DNA of 64,000 bases from Bryopsis sp. KO-2023 (taxonomy: Eukaryota > Chlorophyta > Ulvophyceae > Bryopsidales > Bryopsidaceae): the NCBI GenBank assembly GCA_030272585.1, contig BSYQ01000002.1, positions 1,860,001 through 1,924,000 of the forward strand, written 5' to 3'. The notes under the pieces are model-generated. The model worked only from the letters and a program-made list of their open reading frames with translations, was not told the DNA's origin and searched no databases. The first letter of the stretch is position 1. The number at the start of each line of letters is the position of its first letter. This document shows positions 46,023-57,700 of the stretch, one piece after another. Both the position numbers and the translations under genes were made by a program.

Positions 46023-47743
46023 TCGGTTGATTCATTTATTTGTGTGAGGACCACTTTTAAGGAGTGAATTTTTTTTTGTTTTTTATTCCTAAGTGTGATA
46101 GTTACAAACGAATATTTTTGGCCTGAAAAGAAAACTCACAATCAAGGCGTTCCACCCACCAAGGAACCAACAACAAAACGTGTTTATTCTCCCCTACTCA
46201 TCCACAGTAAGCTTACTGTTGATACACACAACTAATCCCACCTGTCCCAACCTATTCTCTCACTCCCTCTAGTATGTCGGAGGGTATTTTTTACTGGTTT
46301 TTTTCTGGATGGATTTTTTTTGCGATTCAATGCAGTCTTGAAAAAAATAGTCCAACGTAAAAATTTAGCCTCGCAACAAAAAAACAGTGCACAAGTTAGT
46401 TTCCTTAAAAGATAATCAGTAACCGTTGTTTGCCAACAGGCACAACAGCTAAATAAGGGAAGTTAATTGGTCATGGAGGCTTTGGAAACCACTCCAGTAG
46501 CTCCATATACCAGTGTGGAAAGATCCTATATTTTGATAGACCAAGGCAGGCAAGAGTCTGACCTGGAACAAATCTTACTAATGATCGAAAACTACTCGAA
46601 AAGATAGCGGAAGATGGGAATAACGAACTCAGGAAAAAGAATATGAGGTGTGAGGCAGAACTCCGAGGTTCTAGGAGGGGGAATGATTAGATGATGTGAA
46701 AGAACAGTCCCAGCAACAGGAGATCCTGATGTGACTCTGTGGGGAATACATTTCATGTGCAACATTCACATTCTTTGGTAAGTGTGGGCGCAGCTGGTCG
46801 ATGCATGCATCGCCAATGGCAACTCGCTGGGCATGTCTGTGCTGGAGCGTTGCTGCAGTTGGATACCTTTTCGTTTGCGATGGTATAATTTCTGCGCACG
46901 CTTGTTTTGTGCGGTGCAATTTTTGGGACACTATTTTTTTGCGATTTTTCCCACTCACAAGAATTTGTCCAACGCAAAAATTACCCTATCCACAAGTGTG
47001 AAAAAGATCATTTCCAGGGGGTCTAGTAGTGTCACCAGTGCAATCCTCTCCCTGACCACAAGATCCATCTGACTCGCTGCCAAAAATGTGAAGCTCCTAT
47101 GACATACTGACTGTCTGTTCCACCCAACAAATCCAAACACATCAATTTTTTTTTGAAAAATAGGATAAATTTCCTCATCATGAACACGGTACCAGAATCT
47201 AACTGGGCATGGAACCATTCTGTATTCTTTTATGACGCTTTTCAACTTGGCTCAGGGGAATGGCCCTTGAGCCAACAAATTTAAATGATTGTATCTAACA
47301 TGAATTTCCTCTCTAATTTTCAGATCTGATAATTTCGCATGAGATACATTATCATATGCTCCTTTGAGATCAACAAACAAACCTACAAGAGGTAAAAGTG
47401 ATATCCGCACAACATTGGTTTCCACCCTCACCCAACCAGAGTTGCAAAAAACGTATTTAGCGAGAGTGCATCACCTATTTTTACTTTGAGCCTGAAATCA
47501 TCGATTGACAATGTCGATCAGACAACTACACGGTTGACACGGTTGACACCGTTTCACGTCGAGACTGTCCTCAGCTAATGGGCATCGCGCTCATTCGAGC
47601 CGAAATGTCCTGGAATAAAAGGTGGCGAGTAGCCAACATTTTTGACGCGCAACCCCATTGCATCCAACGAAAATTGTTGGACGAACACTGCGGAAAACCT
47701 TGGTAGCGTCGATTGATACTGGGAATGCCTTTGTGAAGTAGAG
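46023..47743. other. Intergenic region between NADPH oxidase and CCR4
   Basis: Contains the 3' UTR of the oxidase and the promoter/leader of the CCR4 gene. Short open frames on both strands (for example around 46671-46958 minus and 46955-47245 minus) show no domain I recognise and lack matching splice partners. I see no RNA gene or mobile element. Confidence 0.4.
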
Positions 47744-50700
47744 ATGGGGCTGAGAATCTTCAACGTCCGCGTTCCGTACAAGGAACAGCCCGTGTGCGGC
47801 GTGTTCTTGCAACCATACGTTCTTTTCAAGGATGCACAGACCGAGGCTGTGGTTCATGTGGACGTTCTTGACGAGTCGTCTTTGGTCATCGCGGCGGCAC
47901 CTGAGCAAAGGGTCCACCTTCGATCACGGTGGTTAAGACAAGTAGTCGTCAGGGGTTCCGCCAGTTGCAGCATCCATCAAGACAGGGATGCGGCCCTGCA
48001 GTGCTTGTTGTGTTTGAAAGCTCGCGTCCCGACGGGGCTGAGTTTCCATTGCACTGGAGAGTGTTTACGAAATCACTGGAAGTTGCATGAAACGTATCAT
48101 GAGCGTCAAAGGCAAACCGAAGGTGAGCAGCACGGTTCAAGACTATGGCCTCAAACCACAACACATGAACGAAGCCACATATTCCTGCACATTATCTGAT
48201 GTTTCCTTGCAGGAATCCAGGACTGCCACCGGGCTTCTAATGGGTCAAATCACATTTATCCAGGAGTTGTGAAAAACGACCCTACTGGATGCATAGATCC
48301 AAATGGGGACAGCAAGTGGGTTCAGGTAAACGCCAAAGAGGAAGAGACTGTGGTGAAGGGAATCTATAACTTTTTTTGTGGTGGATCACTCTTTTTTTTC
48401 TTTGAAACAGTTAGCTGCAGGAAACCGCAATAAAAACCCAGTGACTGCAAGAGGACAGGTGGTCATTTGAAAGGCATCATGTTTCACAACTTATGTTTTT
48501 ATTGCTAGATCTGTTCATCAAGGGACTATGCTCCATCTGCGGCCGATATAGGGTGCAACCTTAAGTATGAATGCTTTCTTGCTGATGAACATGCTCCTTT
48601 TTGCGCAAGTGATGAGGTCGAGATGTTTGTTGTGATAACATCAAGGGTTTTACCTGCACCTTCTCCCCCCTTGCGGGCCATGGCATCGCTAATACCACTC
48701 AACCTAAGGCTGAATCGGGAGGGAAGGTTTACTCTTCTCACATACAACATCCTTGCTGATCTATATGCCTCGGTGAGTCTCAAGATTGACAGAACATGAT
48801 ATGTCAATTTCGCATACATCATCTTCATCTTCTACTGCAATAGGAATGATGATAGACCACAATTATCTCCAGCGTTATCAACCGCTAAGCTTGGCAAACT
48901 CTCTCACTGCCTTCGTCATCCACCAACCTCCTACTCAATTGTCTTGATCCTTTAGAAGAATAATCTGAGCTGCCATTCTGGATTTCATTCCTGTTTACAA
49001 TGTTGTGCTCTTTGGATAGCAAAGAGAACCATGCCAGAGTCCTCCCTCTGCGTGGACACTCTCCTGGCAGTACCGAAGGTTAAATCTGGTGAGAGAAGTT
49101 GTTGGCTACAGGGCAGATGTTGTTTGCCTGCAAGAGGTCCAAAGCAATCACTTTGACGAGTATTTCCGAGCAGCAATGGAGAGTCATGGATACTTGGGCG
49201 TGTTCAAGCGAAAGACGAGTGAAGTTTTTGTGGGGAAGGCATTGGCAATTGATGGTTGTGCAACATTCTACAGGAAGGACAGGTTTACGTTGATTAAGAA
49301 GTACGAAGTTGAGTTCAACAAGGCTGCATGCTCTACTGCTGGTCAATACCCTGAACCTCAAAGACATGCAGCACTTCAACGATTGTCGAAGGTGGGGGAG
49401 GGTCAAATACTGATATGCCTTCTCTGCTTCCTCTGGTACCCACTAAATCTTCTTAGTTATCATATATCGAATTGTAAACAAGGATTTCCCTATGCAGGAC
49501 AATGTGGCCTTGATTGTTGTGCTGGAATCTGTCCAGCCAATGCTTGGTCGCCAGAAGCAGTTGATCTGTGTGGCCAATACACATATTCATGCGAATCCTG
49601 AACACTCCGATGTGAAACTGTGGCAAGTACATACGTTGCTGAAGGGGCTGGAGAAAATTGCAGCAAGGTATGTCAACCAGGGGGGTTTGGGTTTATGAAG
49701 GAAGACCGAATGTTTGCATAAGTACACAGCATGCATCATGCATGTTTGTGCCATGGAGACTACCACTGTTTTTCAGATCTTGCTTTTCCTCGTTTTTTTC
49801 TTTTTTCCATCATTTCTGCCTACCATGAACACCTGTCACCAATGCAATGCAAAAACAGTTCTGTTCAACTTGGAAGGCCAAGATATGAAAGCATTATGTG
49901 AGAACCCTTGCACCGGGTGTTCTGTTGCAGTGCAGAAATCCCTATTGTCATTGCTGGTGACTTCAACAGCGAACCTGGCAGTGCAGCGCACACGTTGCTT
50001 GTCATGCAAGAGATTGACCACACACATCCGGTACGCACCGATATGTCATTATTATTTCTGCTGCGGTCTACAGGTTTTGGGTGACTTTACTTTATGCCTT
50101 GGGCGGCAAAAAGTAACCAAACCTAAAAATGCCTGTTGCCTTGGGATCAGTTTGAGACACCTGAGTCAGAAAGTGATCCTTGACAGAGTAGCACAGATTG
50201 CAACACCCTTGAGTACTTTGTCATCCACTGTACTTTGATGATCCCCAAAAAAACCCTGTACCCTGTGCTTGGTATAGTCTACGTAAGAGACCCCAAGAAT
50301 CTAAGAATCTTTTCTACAATTTGCTAGAAAGGCACCTCAGCTGTGTTGTAACACTGTGAAGGCATTAGGAGGTTATGAGACAGCCTGTCATGACTTTGTC
50401 AATCAAGCAACGAGTTATTTGCTTTGTCTTCTTTGTGGTCGTCATCTCATAGTATTGTTTATACAACAGGTGTGTCTTCTCCACATGACACTCACCAAGA
50501 TAATGTTGTCAATGTAGGAGGTAGCCCATGATCCTGCACACTTTTTGCAGAGTTTACTGCCCGTCCACCACAAGGTATCTAATTCCAACCCAACTGTTTT
50601 TGATTTCACAAGGGAAGTAGGGTCTGAATTTGATGAGTGCATCCAAACAAATTCAAGATTTTTATCTCACAAGTGTTGTGCGCCATGCGTGCTTGTTGTA

Positions 50701-51022
50701 GCTGCCACTACACAGTGCATATTCTGCCATGGCCGCCAGTGACAGAATTGACGCGAGTATGGAAGGGTTTCAGGCAGAGTCAGTTACAGGATTCTGGGAG
50801 CCCCCCTTCACTACTGTAACAGAGACTTACAAGGGAACTCTTGATTACATCTTCTACACACCAAGTCTATTGCGGCCTACATCACTTCTGGAACTGCCTG
50901 CTGAAAGTGAGGTGTCTTTAAGCAGTACTGGACTACCCAACGCAAAATTCTCCTCTGATCATATATGCTTGGGTGCTGAGTTCCAGTTGTTGTGCCCGGG
51001 AGATTGTGACCTAGTGATGTAA
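47744..51022 (+). CDS. CCR4: CCR4-type deadenylase (EEP nuclease)
   Basis: Nine exons: 47744-48122, 48213-48325, 48411-48458, 48509-48772, 49020-49391, 49498-49667, 49931-50030, 50551-50574 and 50702-51022 (1791 nt, 596 residues). CCR4 shortens poly(A) tails of cytoplasmic mRNA as part of the CCR4-NOT complex. The N-terminus follows plant CCR4 proteins: RVPYKEQP, then a Cys/His-rich region (C75, H78, C87, C90, C103, C107, H111, H115) resembling a MYND/B-box zinc finger, which replaces the leucine-rich repeats of yeast CCR4. The nuclease domain starts near TLLTYNILADLYAS. Expected catalytic residues are E307 (CLQEVQ), N419/H421 (NTH), D459/N461 (GDFNS) and D576/H577 (SSDH). The 24-nt microexon (SLLPVHHK) is the least certain exon. 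It is in phase and lies where plant proteins have a short His/Leu-rich stretch before LPLxSAYS. One further small exon in the long 50031-50550 interval cannot be excluded. Confidence 0.88.
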
Positions 51023-51534
51023 GAGGATAGGTTCTTCTGTACTCTTGACAGATTGCCCCGCCCTTTTTTGCAAATGTGAGGATGTTAGTGTTGGTTTATG
51101 TGGAATCTGGCGCAAAGAAGAGCAGTGTTGGAATCGGATTTTGCTTGTAATAGAATTGGGTGGATATTTTGGATATCGGAATTTGTTGTAGGATCAAATC
51201 ACGCTCACCATCTTTGGAAAGATGGTGATACAGAGTACGATACAGAGTACAAGTATTGGCACAAGAAGTGGTGAGTGGTGACCCTCACCAATGTCACAAG
51301 GTGGGGAAAAGACATCCACTGTGGAATGGTCAAGGACAATGTTTGGGAAACTGTTGGGGTTGGAATGGTTTTAATTTGACCGAGGACAAAAGGCATTTGG
51401 GTTTGGGTGCTTGGATTGATAAGGCAGGGGTGACATGCTTTTGAAGAGATGAGCACATCGGGATTAGGGTATTTCATATGATTGTTGTTCAGTGTGCTCG
51501 TGCTCTTGTCCTCATGATGGCTGCCAGTTCGAAC

Positions 51535-51741
51535 TGTTGATTGTACGCGATCGAATTAGTGGATCGCATATGGCGTTTCGCCTACCTGACAGAAACTAGG
51601 GGAACATATAAGGAAAGACCGTGATACTTTGGATAACTCTTCGTGTAAAAGCGATTGGTTCAATGCGTGTTTCCTAGACTTTCGTAAGAAGTCGGGTCGA
51701 ACTGTCCCCGACTGAGTCTCAACCAAGGAACACCATCAACA
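51535..51741. repeat. Left LTR of the TRIM
   Basis: 207 bp, identical to 52470-52676. It starts TGTTGAT and ends ATCAACA, preceded by target duplication CGAAC. Confidence 0.93.
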
Positions 51742-51754
51742 TGGTTTCGGAGCC
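51742..51754. other. Primer-binding site of the TRIM
   Basis: TGGTTTCGGAGCC directly abuts the left LTR and resembles the initiator Met-tRNA 3' end complement used by most plant LTR elements. The identification rests on position and similarity. Confidence 0.8.
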
Positions 51755-52469
51755 GAAGTGACGCTTCCTGGGCGATCGTCCCTGTGACGAGCGTGAGCAA
51801 CATGTCGACAACAACCCCAGGAGCGAGTCCAAGTCGAGCCTTTGCGCTTGAAGTGCGCTGTGCGAGTGTCACGTCGGAACGGTACTTGATGGGGCGTATG
51901 GGAGTCCCTCGTTCAATTTGACGAGACGAGAGTCGCTCGGCTGAGGACGGAAGCAGTAAGACCTGGGGTAACAATGGACGTGAGCGCGCGCGCGTCACAT
52001 CGGCAGTTTTCTACCACTGAAACGACACCTGACACCAAGAGTCGACCAGATATCACAGTCCCCGCCAGAGAAGAGCGTAGGACGTCAAGAGTGATGCGAC
52101 TGGGCGGGTGGGCGTTGGGAGTTTGAAAACTGACCGACAGAGACGTTTTTTGACGACCTGGAATCGACGTATCAACGTAGTCGTGGCCTGAGCGACGCAG
52201 GACAAAAAAGTCAGGTTTGGGGTCGAGAGTGGAGTGAAATTATGATGCGGTACAATGTGGGCTTATTTTTTCCATGCATGGATTTATGGGGTCCTTGTTT
52301 TTGGAATGGTCCATCATTGTGTTTTGCGACCTTTTTGGTTTTTTCTGAAGTTATCACGTGGGAACCGTGAGCGTTGGGAGGTTTTTTGGATTTCGATTAT
52401 TTTTTTCCTTTCGGGGCTTTCAGGTTTTTTTTTCTTTCGGAGTTCTACAGTTCCAGGTGGGTGGGCCCA

Positions 52470-52676
52470 TGTTGATTGTACGCGATCGAATTAGTGGATC
52501 GCATATGGCGTTTCGCCTACCTGACAGAAACTAGGGGAACATATAAGGAAAGACCGTGATACTTTGGATAACTCTTCGTGTAAAAGCGATTGGTTCAATG
52601 CGTGTTTCCTAGACTTTCGTAAGAAGTCGGGTCGAACTGTCCCCGACTGAGTCTCAACCAAGGAACACCATCAACA
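52470..52676. repeat. Right LTR of the TRIM
   Basis: 207 bp, identical to the left LTR, followed by target duplication CGAAC at 52677-52681. Confidence 0.93.
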
Positions 52677-53880
52677 CGAACCCTTGGTGGGTTCTTAATC
52701 ACGTATGGTAGGTACCCTTCAAAACCTTCAACCTACGATAGTTGTGGAAAGGGCTTGGCAGAAGTTGTCTCTTTGTTCGCACCGTTCGCAAGCCTTGTGC
52801 TTTGCTCGAACGGTCGTTGCTTTTTAGTGATTCGATTTCTTGTGAGAGGGGGTGATATCGTTTTTTTCTTTTTGAATGACAATCATTATTTGTAGAAACG
52901 GACTTGTGTAATAAAGCCTCTATTGCAAGTAGATACAAAAAAACATTCCAAGAAGAATTAACCAAGGATATCATCCCAAAAAACAAATGAATTTAAATAG
53001 AAAAGATGTCTCTGCAATTCAAAAAGAAAATTAGCTACCCGAAATAAAAACAGACAAGTATAAAAGGCATCTATTGCACAAAGTACAATAAAATGTAGGT
53101 TGTAAGATCAAGTCAAGATAATCTTAGGACAAAAGGGCCGCAACAAGATGAAACATCCAACTTGCTTGTTGGGGGACAACGAAATTCCAAAAAAATATGT
53201 TGCTGTGCAAGCCCGTCCTGATCGGCAAATTGCCTTCCTTGCTGATAATGATATGATTTGACTGATCGGCAAATTGCCTTCCTCGCTGATAATGATATGA
53301 TTTCACTCCTCGACGCTAGAACATGATTGGTAGGGGCTGATGATTAGATGTCGCATAGGTGTTGAGGAGAAAACCACTGTTTCGTACCAAACTTGAATCA
53401 TCGAAAGATAGGGTTTCATTCTGATTTGTTCGTGTTCCACGGTGCCACAACTGGAGGACCACCAAAGGAGGCGAAGGCAATTTCAGGGCCACTAAAAAAA
53501 ATATTCCTCACCCACAAAATACAACCCACATCGCAATGAGGTCTGATGTTGCTGTAGCTCCTGTAGCTCCTGCAGCGCTATCAAGAGGTTTGAGACCGAA
53601 GAGTATGCCACAACACATGGTAATCATGTTGAATTTATCTTGTGTTCTCATATCGTATTCCAAAATCACGATCAATTTTTCACAATCTGAGGCATCTCCA
53701 TCTTTGCAAGACAAAATGCTCCCTCAAGTGACCCCCTGTGAAAGGACCCCATTGCTGAAATTGAATCCCAGAGCAAAGTTTCCTCCAATACTATCCTGAC
53801 TACCTCATGTCTTAAGGTCTTTAGGTCAGAGACACATACAATGCAGTGGGCACCCTGTCAAATAAATCGCTGAACCACTA
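52677..53880. other. Intergenic region with a 44-bp tandem repeat
   Basis: Lies between the TRIM and the 3' end of the minus-strand SnRK2 gene. Two tandem copies of a 44-bp unit starting TGATCGGCAAATTGCCTTCC occur at 53219-53262 and 53263-53306. I see no coding sequence. Part of the left end is probably the CCR4 3' flank and part of the right end the SnRK2 3' UTR. Confidence 0.55.
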
Positions 53881-56657
53881 TCATGTTATAAAAATATCAT
53901 CATCGATGATTGTGTCTTCAAGGGCATTTATTGCAGCCCCTCCCTTTCGCTGTCCCTTGATCCTTGCTTCCAGGACTAAGTGCTGGATTTCTTCGACAGA
54001 CTGACGAACCCCACAGTCGATACTAGCTTGTGAAGCGTCCTTCTGAATAGAAAGCTGTGAACTAAGCTCAGTGCCACGCAAACCAATCAAAGGAAAAAAA
54101 AAGAAATGGACAACACATCAATCAATTTCAGGCAATGAGATACTGCGCATAATTACAATGTACTCCTTGAGGCAAATTAAAAAAAATATAGATGTCTATA
54201 TATATGTAAATATATATCTGAATTGACACTGAATCAGACTGAATGAATGCAACCAGCTGCGCATTCAGGAATTTCAGGAACGAAACGAAGCAGTCCTTGC
54301 TTCACACTCCTGCACTATGATTTCCTGGAGCACAAGACATGGGCACTGCAAAAACAGCGGTCTTAATTTCGATTTTGGGAAACCTCCTAGACGGGGTCCA
54401 TGCCAAAAATTGACGTTTAAGCTTATCACCCTCCTAGCAAATAAAAAGACAATGGAATCCCCTGTGCTGGGGAAATTTCCTTTGCTTTTGATTGTTGAGT
54501 TGAAATTGCCTGTAAATGCTTGGGTAGGTTCTTGGCAAACCAAGCATGCGCCTTAATATCCGAAAGTGTTATTCTATCAGCAGGATTGGCCACGAAGATT
54601 CTCTCGATCATGTCCAAGCAATCCCTGGATACCCTCAGACTTGGAGGGAAACTATACCGCACATTCATGATTCTCTGTTTAAACGGCACAAAGCTATTCG
54701 AGAGATGCAGCATTGTACATTGGACTATGATAAAAAAACATCCAACCAATATTGCCAAAATCAACACCGAAGGAAATCTTTGAGAACCTTCCAGGGAACT
54801 TAGCTCAAACAAATGAGTTTGAAATCTCAAAGTTTGAGATTAAGATTGACATTAAGATTGACTAACCAGGGGTAAAAATCAAAACTATGTCTTAGACACA
54901 TCTTTGATAAGTAAAATTATGCCTTATAAGCATTATGTTGGGATGGCAGAATTATGGACCGGCGTGTCTGCTGGCTAATGATGCATGTCTTCCTTCACCT
55001 CAGTGCACCAAATTCCAAGTTCACAGTACCCCATGAAATATCTTACCAAACAAATGGCACATAAAGATCATTCTACTCCACTGTGGTCTACAAGATATAT
55101 ATATATGTTTCTACCTGGATGGTCTTTCTGAAATTCCGTGGGTCGTGTGGATCCTCAAAGGGATAAGCCCCGACCAGCATAACATACAGCGTAACTCCAC
55201 AGGACCAGACATCTGCAATCTGACCATCATATTTCTTCCTCTGCAAAACCTCAGGGGCTATGTACGCTGGCGTCCCAACAGTGGACTTGGGTTGTGAATC
55301 GAACACTGAGGACTGTGGACCACCAAGGATACCAATTAAGGAATCATGGAAGCTTGTCAATAACAATTACTTCCGACAGACCCATCACACTCTACCTTGG
55401 AGTACCCAAAATCACATATCTTCAGCAGGGGCATTGGAGACTCATCCAGTAGGGTATTTTCAAGTTTCAGATCACGATGGCACACACCCTTTTGGCACAA
55501 AATGTTGAGATTTCACTTTGTTGCGACTCTGGATTTACAAGGGCCAAGGGTTCCAGTGATAGATCCATAAAGTTAGCCCTGTCTAGTGCAGCACAGGTGC
55601 AAATGGTGGGACCTTGGAGTCAAAGTTTATCCCAAGGCACAGTTCAGTTCCAAACAGACATGTTCCTTCAAGTTTTCTTTCTTTGGTGGGGTGTGCTTCT
55701 ATTTATCTTTGGAGGAATTCAAGATCAAGTGAGAATAAAACACGAGTTCCACAGCTTGTCAACCATTACAACAACCTCACTAAATCAAGTTACAAGTGGA
55801 AAACGCACCCGAGTGGTACTTGGTGATACACTTTTTTTGTTTTTTGCTCACCGATTTGTGGCAGAACTCCACTCCGTGTATGAGTTGCTGGAAGAAGTAT
55901 CTCGCTTCGTCTTCAGAGAACCTGCCAGCCTTCACAATTCTGTCGAAGAGTTCACCCCCTGCGGCATACTCCATCACAATGCCAAGGCTATCTGGCGTCA
56001 CGAATAACTGCTCGAAATGTAAACACAAGGGAAGGCACACTCGAATTAATGATGGATGGGTAGGGACACTAAATAAGTTTGTCCCCTCAAGATCATGCCG
56101 CTGGTGCCCCTCTCAGGCAACCTCAAAAAACCATGACAATCTTACCTCCCTGAAGCCAATAATGTTGGGGTGACACAACATTCTGTGGTTGATAATTTCT
56201 CTCTCCACGTTTTTGTCAATCTGAGAATCGTGGAGATAACTGTTGGTGTACACAGAATAAAGCAACACAAGCACTATGGAGAAATGGAAAAATAGCCCTG
56301 TCTAGAACAAACCACTTCCAACAGTTCAAATAGCTGAGAAACTAAATATGTGCTACACCTTGTCTCCACGCTCGATAAATTTCACAGCAACAAGGTCCCC
56401 TGTCTTGCGGTTACGCATTAATCGTGCAGTCCCGAAATTTCCTGACCCGAGGTCTTTGACCTGCGTAACGCCCAGAAATAGAATCAGAGTGACTTTCTTG
56501 GCGTCACACCGCTTTCTCAGGTATGTGAAGCAGAGCTCAAAAAACTGACCATCCATTACAGAGAACTGCTGCGGCCACTCTCTTGGCGAGTGGTCACAGT
56601 GAGGCGACCTACATGCTCATACTTGTCGGTATCAAACCCACACGTTCGTGCTGCCAT
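53881..56657 (-). CDS. SnRK2-type serine/threonine kinase
   Basis: Eight exons on the minus strand: 56657-56613, 56460-56359, 56220-56146, 56007-55852, 55488-55396, 55312-55115, 54674-54510, 54042-53881 (331 residues). All introns are phase 0. SnRK2 kinases act in osmotic-stress and, in land plants, ABA signalling. Motifs seen are GSGNFG (20-25), catalytic Lys42, alpha-C Glu57, HRDLKLEN (130-137), DFG (152-154), activation-loop [10 protein letters not shown] with Ser167 in the place of the OST1 regulatory serine, and APE (176-178). The C-terminus has [12 protein letters not shown], matching the SnRK2 box, and a short acidic tail (EDTIIDDDI) in place of a long ABA box. Exon lengths 102, 75, 156, 93 and 198 fit the land-plant pattern (75, 102+54, 93, 93+105). 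The last intron appears to begin GC (CAG then GCAATT). The ATG was chosen because the paralogue at 63375 starts the same way (TDKYEH). Confidence 0.9.
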
Positions 56658-56891
56658 ACTCAATCGATAGCGTCCGCTGCAGCTTTCCGCCAGACAGAGC
56701 ACAAGTGTGGGGAAGAGGGAGACGGTAACTGCCAACGAGTTTCCTTCGCTTTTTTGGACCAACCACGATGTGACCGCATCCAGCAGGTGGGTTGACACGA
56801 CTCCAGTCAGCTACGATATCTGTGTTGCGCCAGCACTGTCACGACAAGAAACAAAAAGTTTGCCTTCCATGCGGTAGTGCCTCGTTATAAT

Positions 56892-57700
56892 CAGGCCACT
56901 TTGAATGAGGACAGCGTCCTCATTGTCCTCATTCTGGTATTTGAGGACAGATTCTGCGGCTTATTTGAGGATCGGATGAGGACAGTGGGTAAAAACAGCA
57001 CAAAAAAGACAGAAAATGAAACAAATGTCTCTGGACGCAAGGCAACTAGACCCGCACACTTTCACAGGAGCGCGACAAGGAAGGGCCCTCTCAAAAGCCC
57101 CACATCCTGGCTGTAACGCTCGCTACAACCTAAAACCTGCTTACAAGCACCCAGTAACCCAAAAGCGCCCCTGCGCATAACAAGACGAGAAGAGCTCCAA
57201 ACAAATTGCACAAGCAATGCGAGAAGAGCTAGACGCGTCGCCTTGAGACACGCAACAAAACTTCGTTGCACTCCCAAAAGTGGTGACGATTTTCCTTGAC
57301 AATCGGTAGTCAACAGAGTATCCGCCTGAATCCCAGTCTCAAAACAGACACCAAGCAACCAACTCCATCAGCACCCAACATGAAGGTCGTTTTGGCGATT
57401 GTTGTTCCCTGACATTCGGGGTTGAACGTCAGGGACATAGAAACGCAAATGAGTCGGACTCACTTGTTACAACGCGCGATCTGGACAGAATGAGCTGTTG
57501 TGACCATCGAAATGAAAGGGGCAGTCGCGAAATCGGACGAAACGCCTCGTCTTTCTTTTTGGGTGTTCAGATACCACCCACGGTGTAAGTTTTGTTGCCG
57601 TTTGTTGCCGGCTGACTGGATTCAAGTTTGTGAAATGAGGACAGGTTGGGGACCTTAAATGAGGACAATGTCCTCACGCGTCCTCATTTGAAGTGGCCTG
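56892..57700. mobile_element. Inverted-repeat DNA element upstream of SnRK2
   Basis: The ends are inverted copies. The left reads CAGGCCACTTTGAATGAGG; the right, reversed, reads CAGGCCACTTCAAATGAGG. The similarity continues inward for about 40 bp through alternating GAGGACA and TGTCCTC blocks. It is 809 bp with no transposase. I found no clear target duplication, so superfamily and exact ends are uncertain. Its left end is 235 bp upstream of the minus-strand SnRK2 start codon, so it lies in that gene's promoter region. Confidence 0.55.

Larger units (their letters stand above)
51535..52676. mobile_element. TRIM (LTR retrotransposon in miniature), looks whole
   Basis: Two 207-bp direct repeats, 51535-51741 and 52470-52676, are identical as far as I can read. 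They begin TGTTGAT and end ATCAACA, the usual TG...CA ends with a short inverted repeat. The internal part is only 728 bp and has no gag or pol. Right after the left LTR, TGGTTTCGGAGCC (51742-51754) closely matches the TGGTATCAGAGC primer-binding site complementary to initiator Met-tRNA. A purine-rich AGGTGGGTGGG sits just before the right LTR. The five-base sequence CGAAC flanks both sides (51530-51534 and 52677-52681). This is a non-autonomous element in the terminal-repeat-in-miniature class. Identical LTRs imply a very recent insertion, so related active elements probably exist elsewhere in the genome. It lies about 0.5 kb past the CCR4 stop codon. Confidence 0.93.

Noticed and set aside
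51660-51998. 112-codon frame overlapping the TRIM left LTR and interior
   Set aside because: It spans the LTR boundary and resembles no retroelement protein. The element is too small to code.
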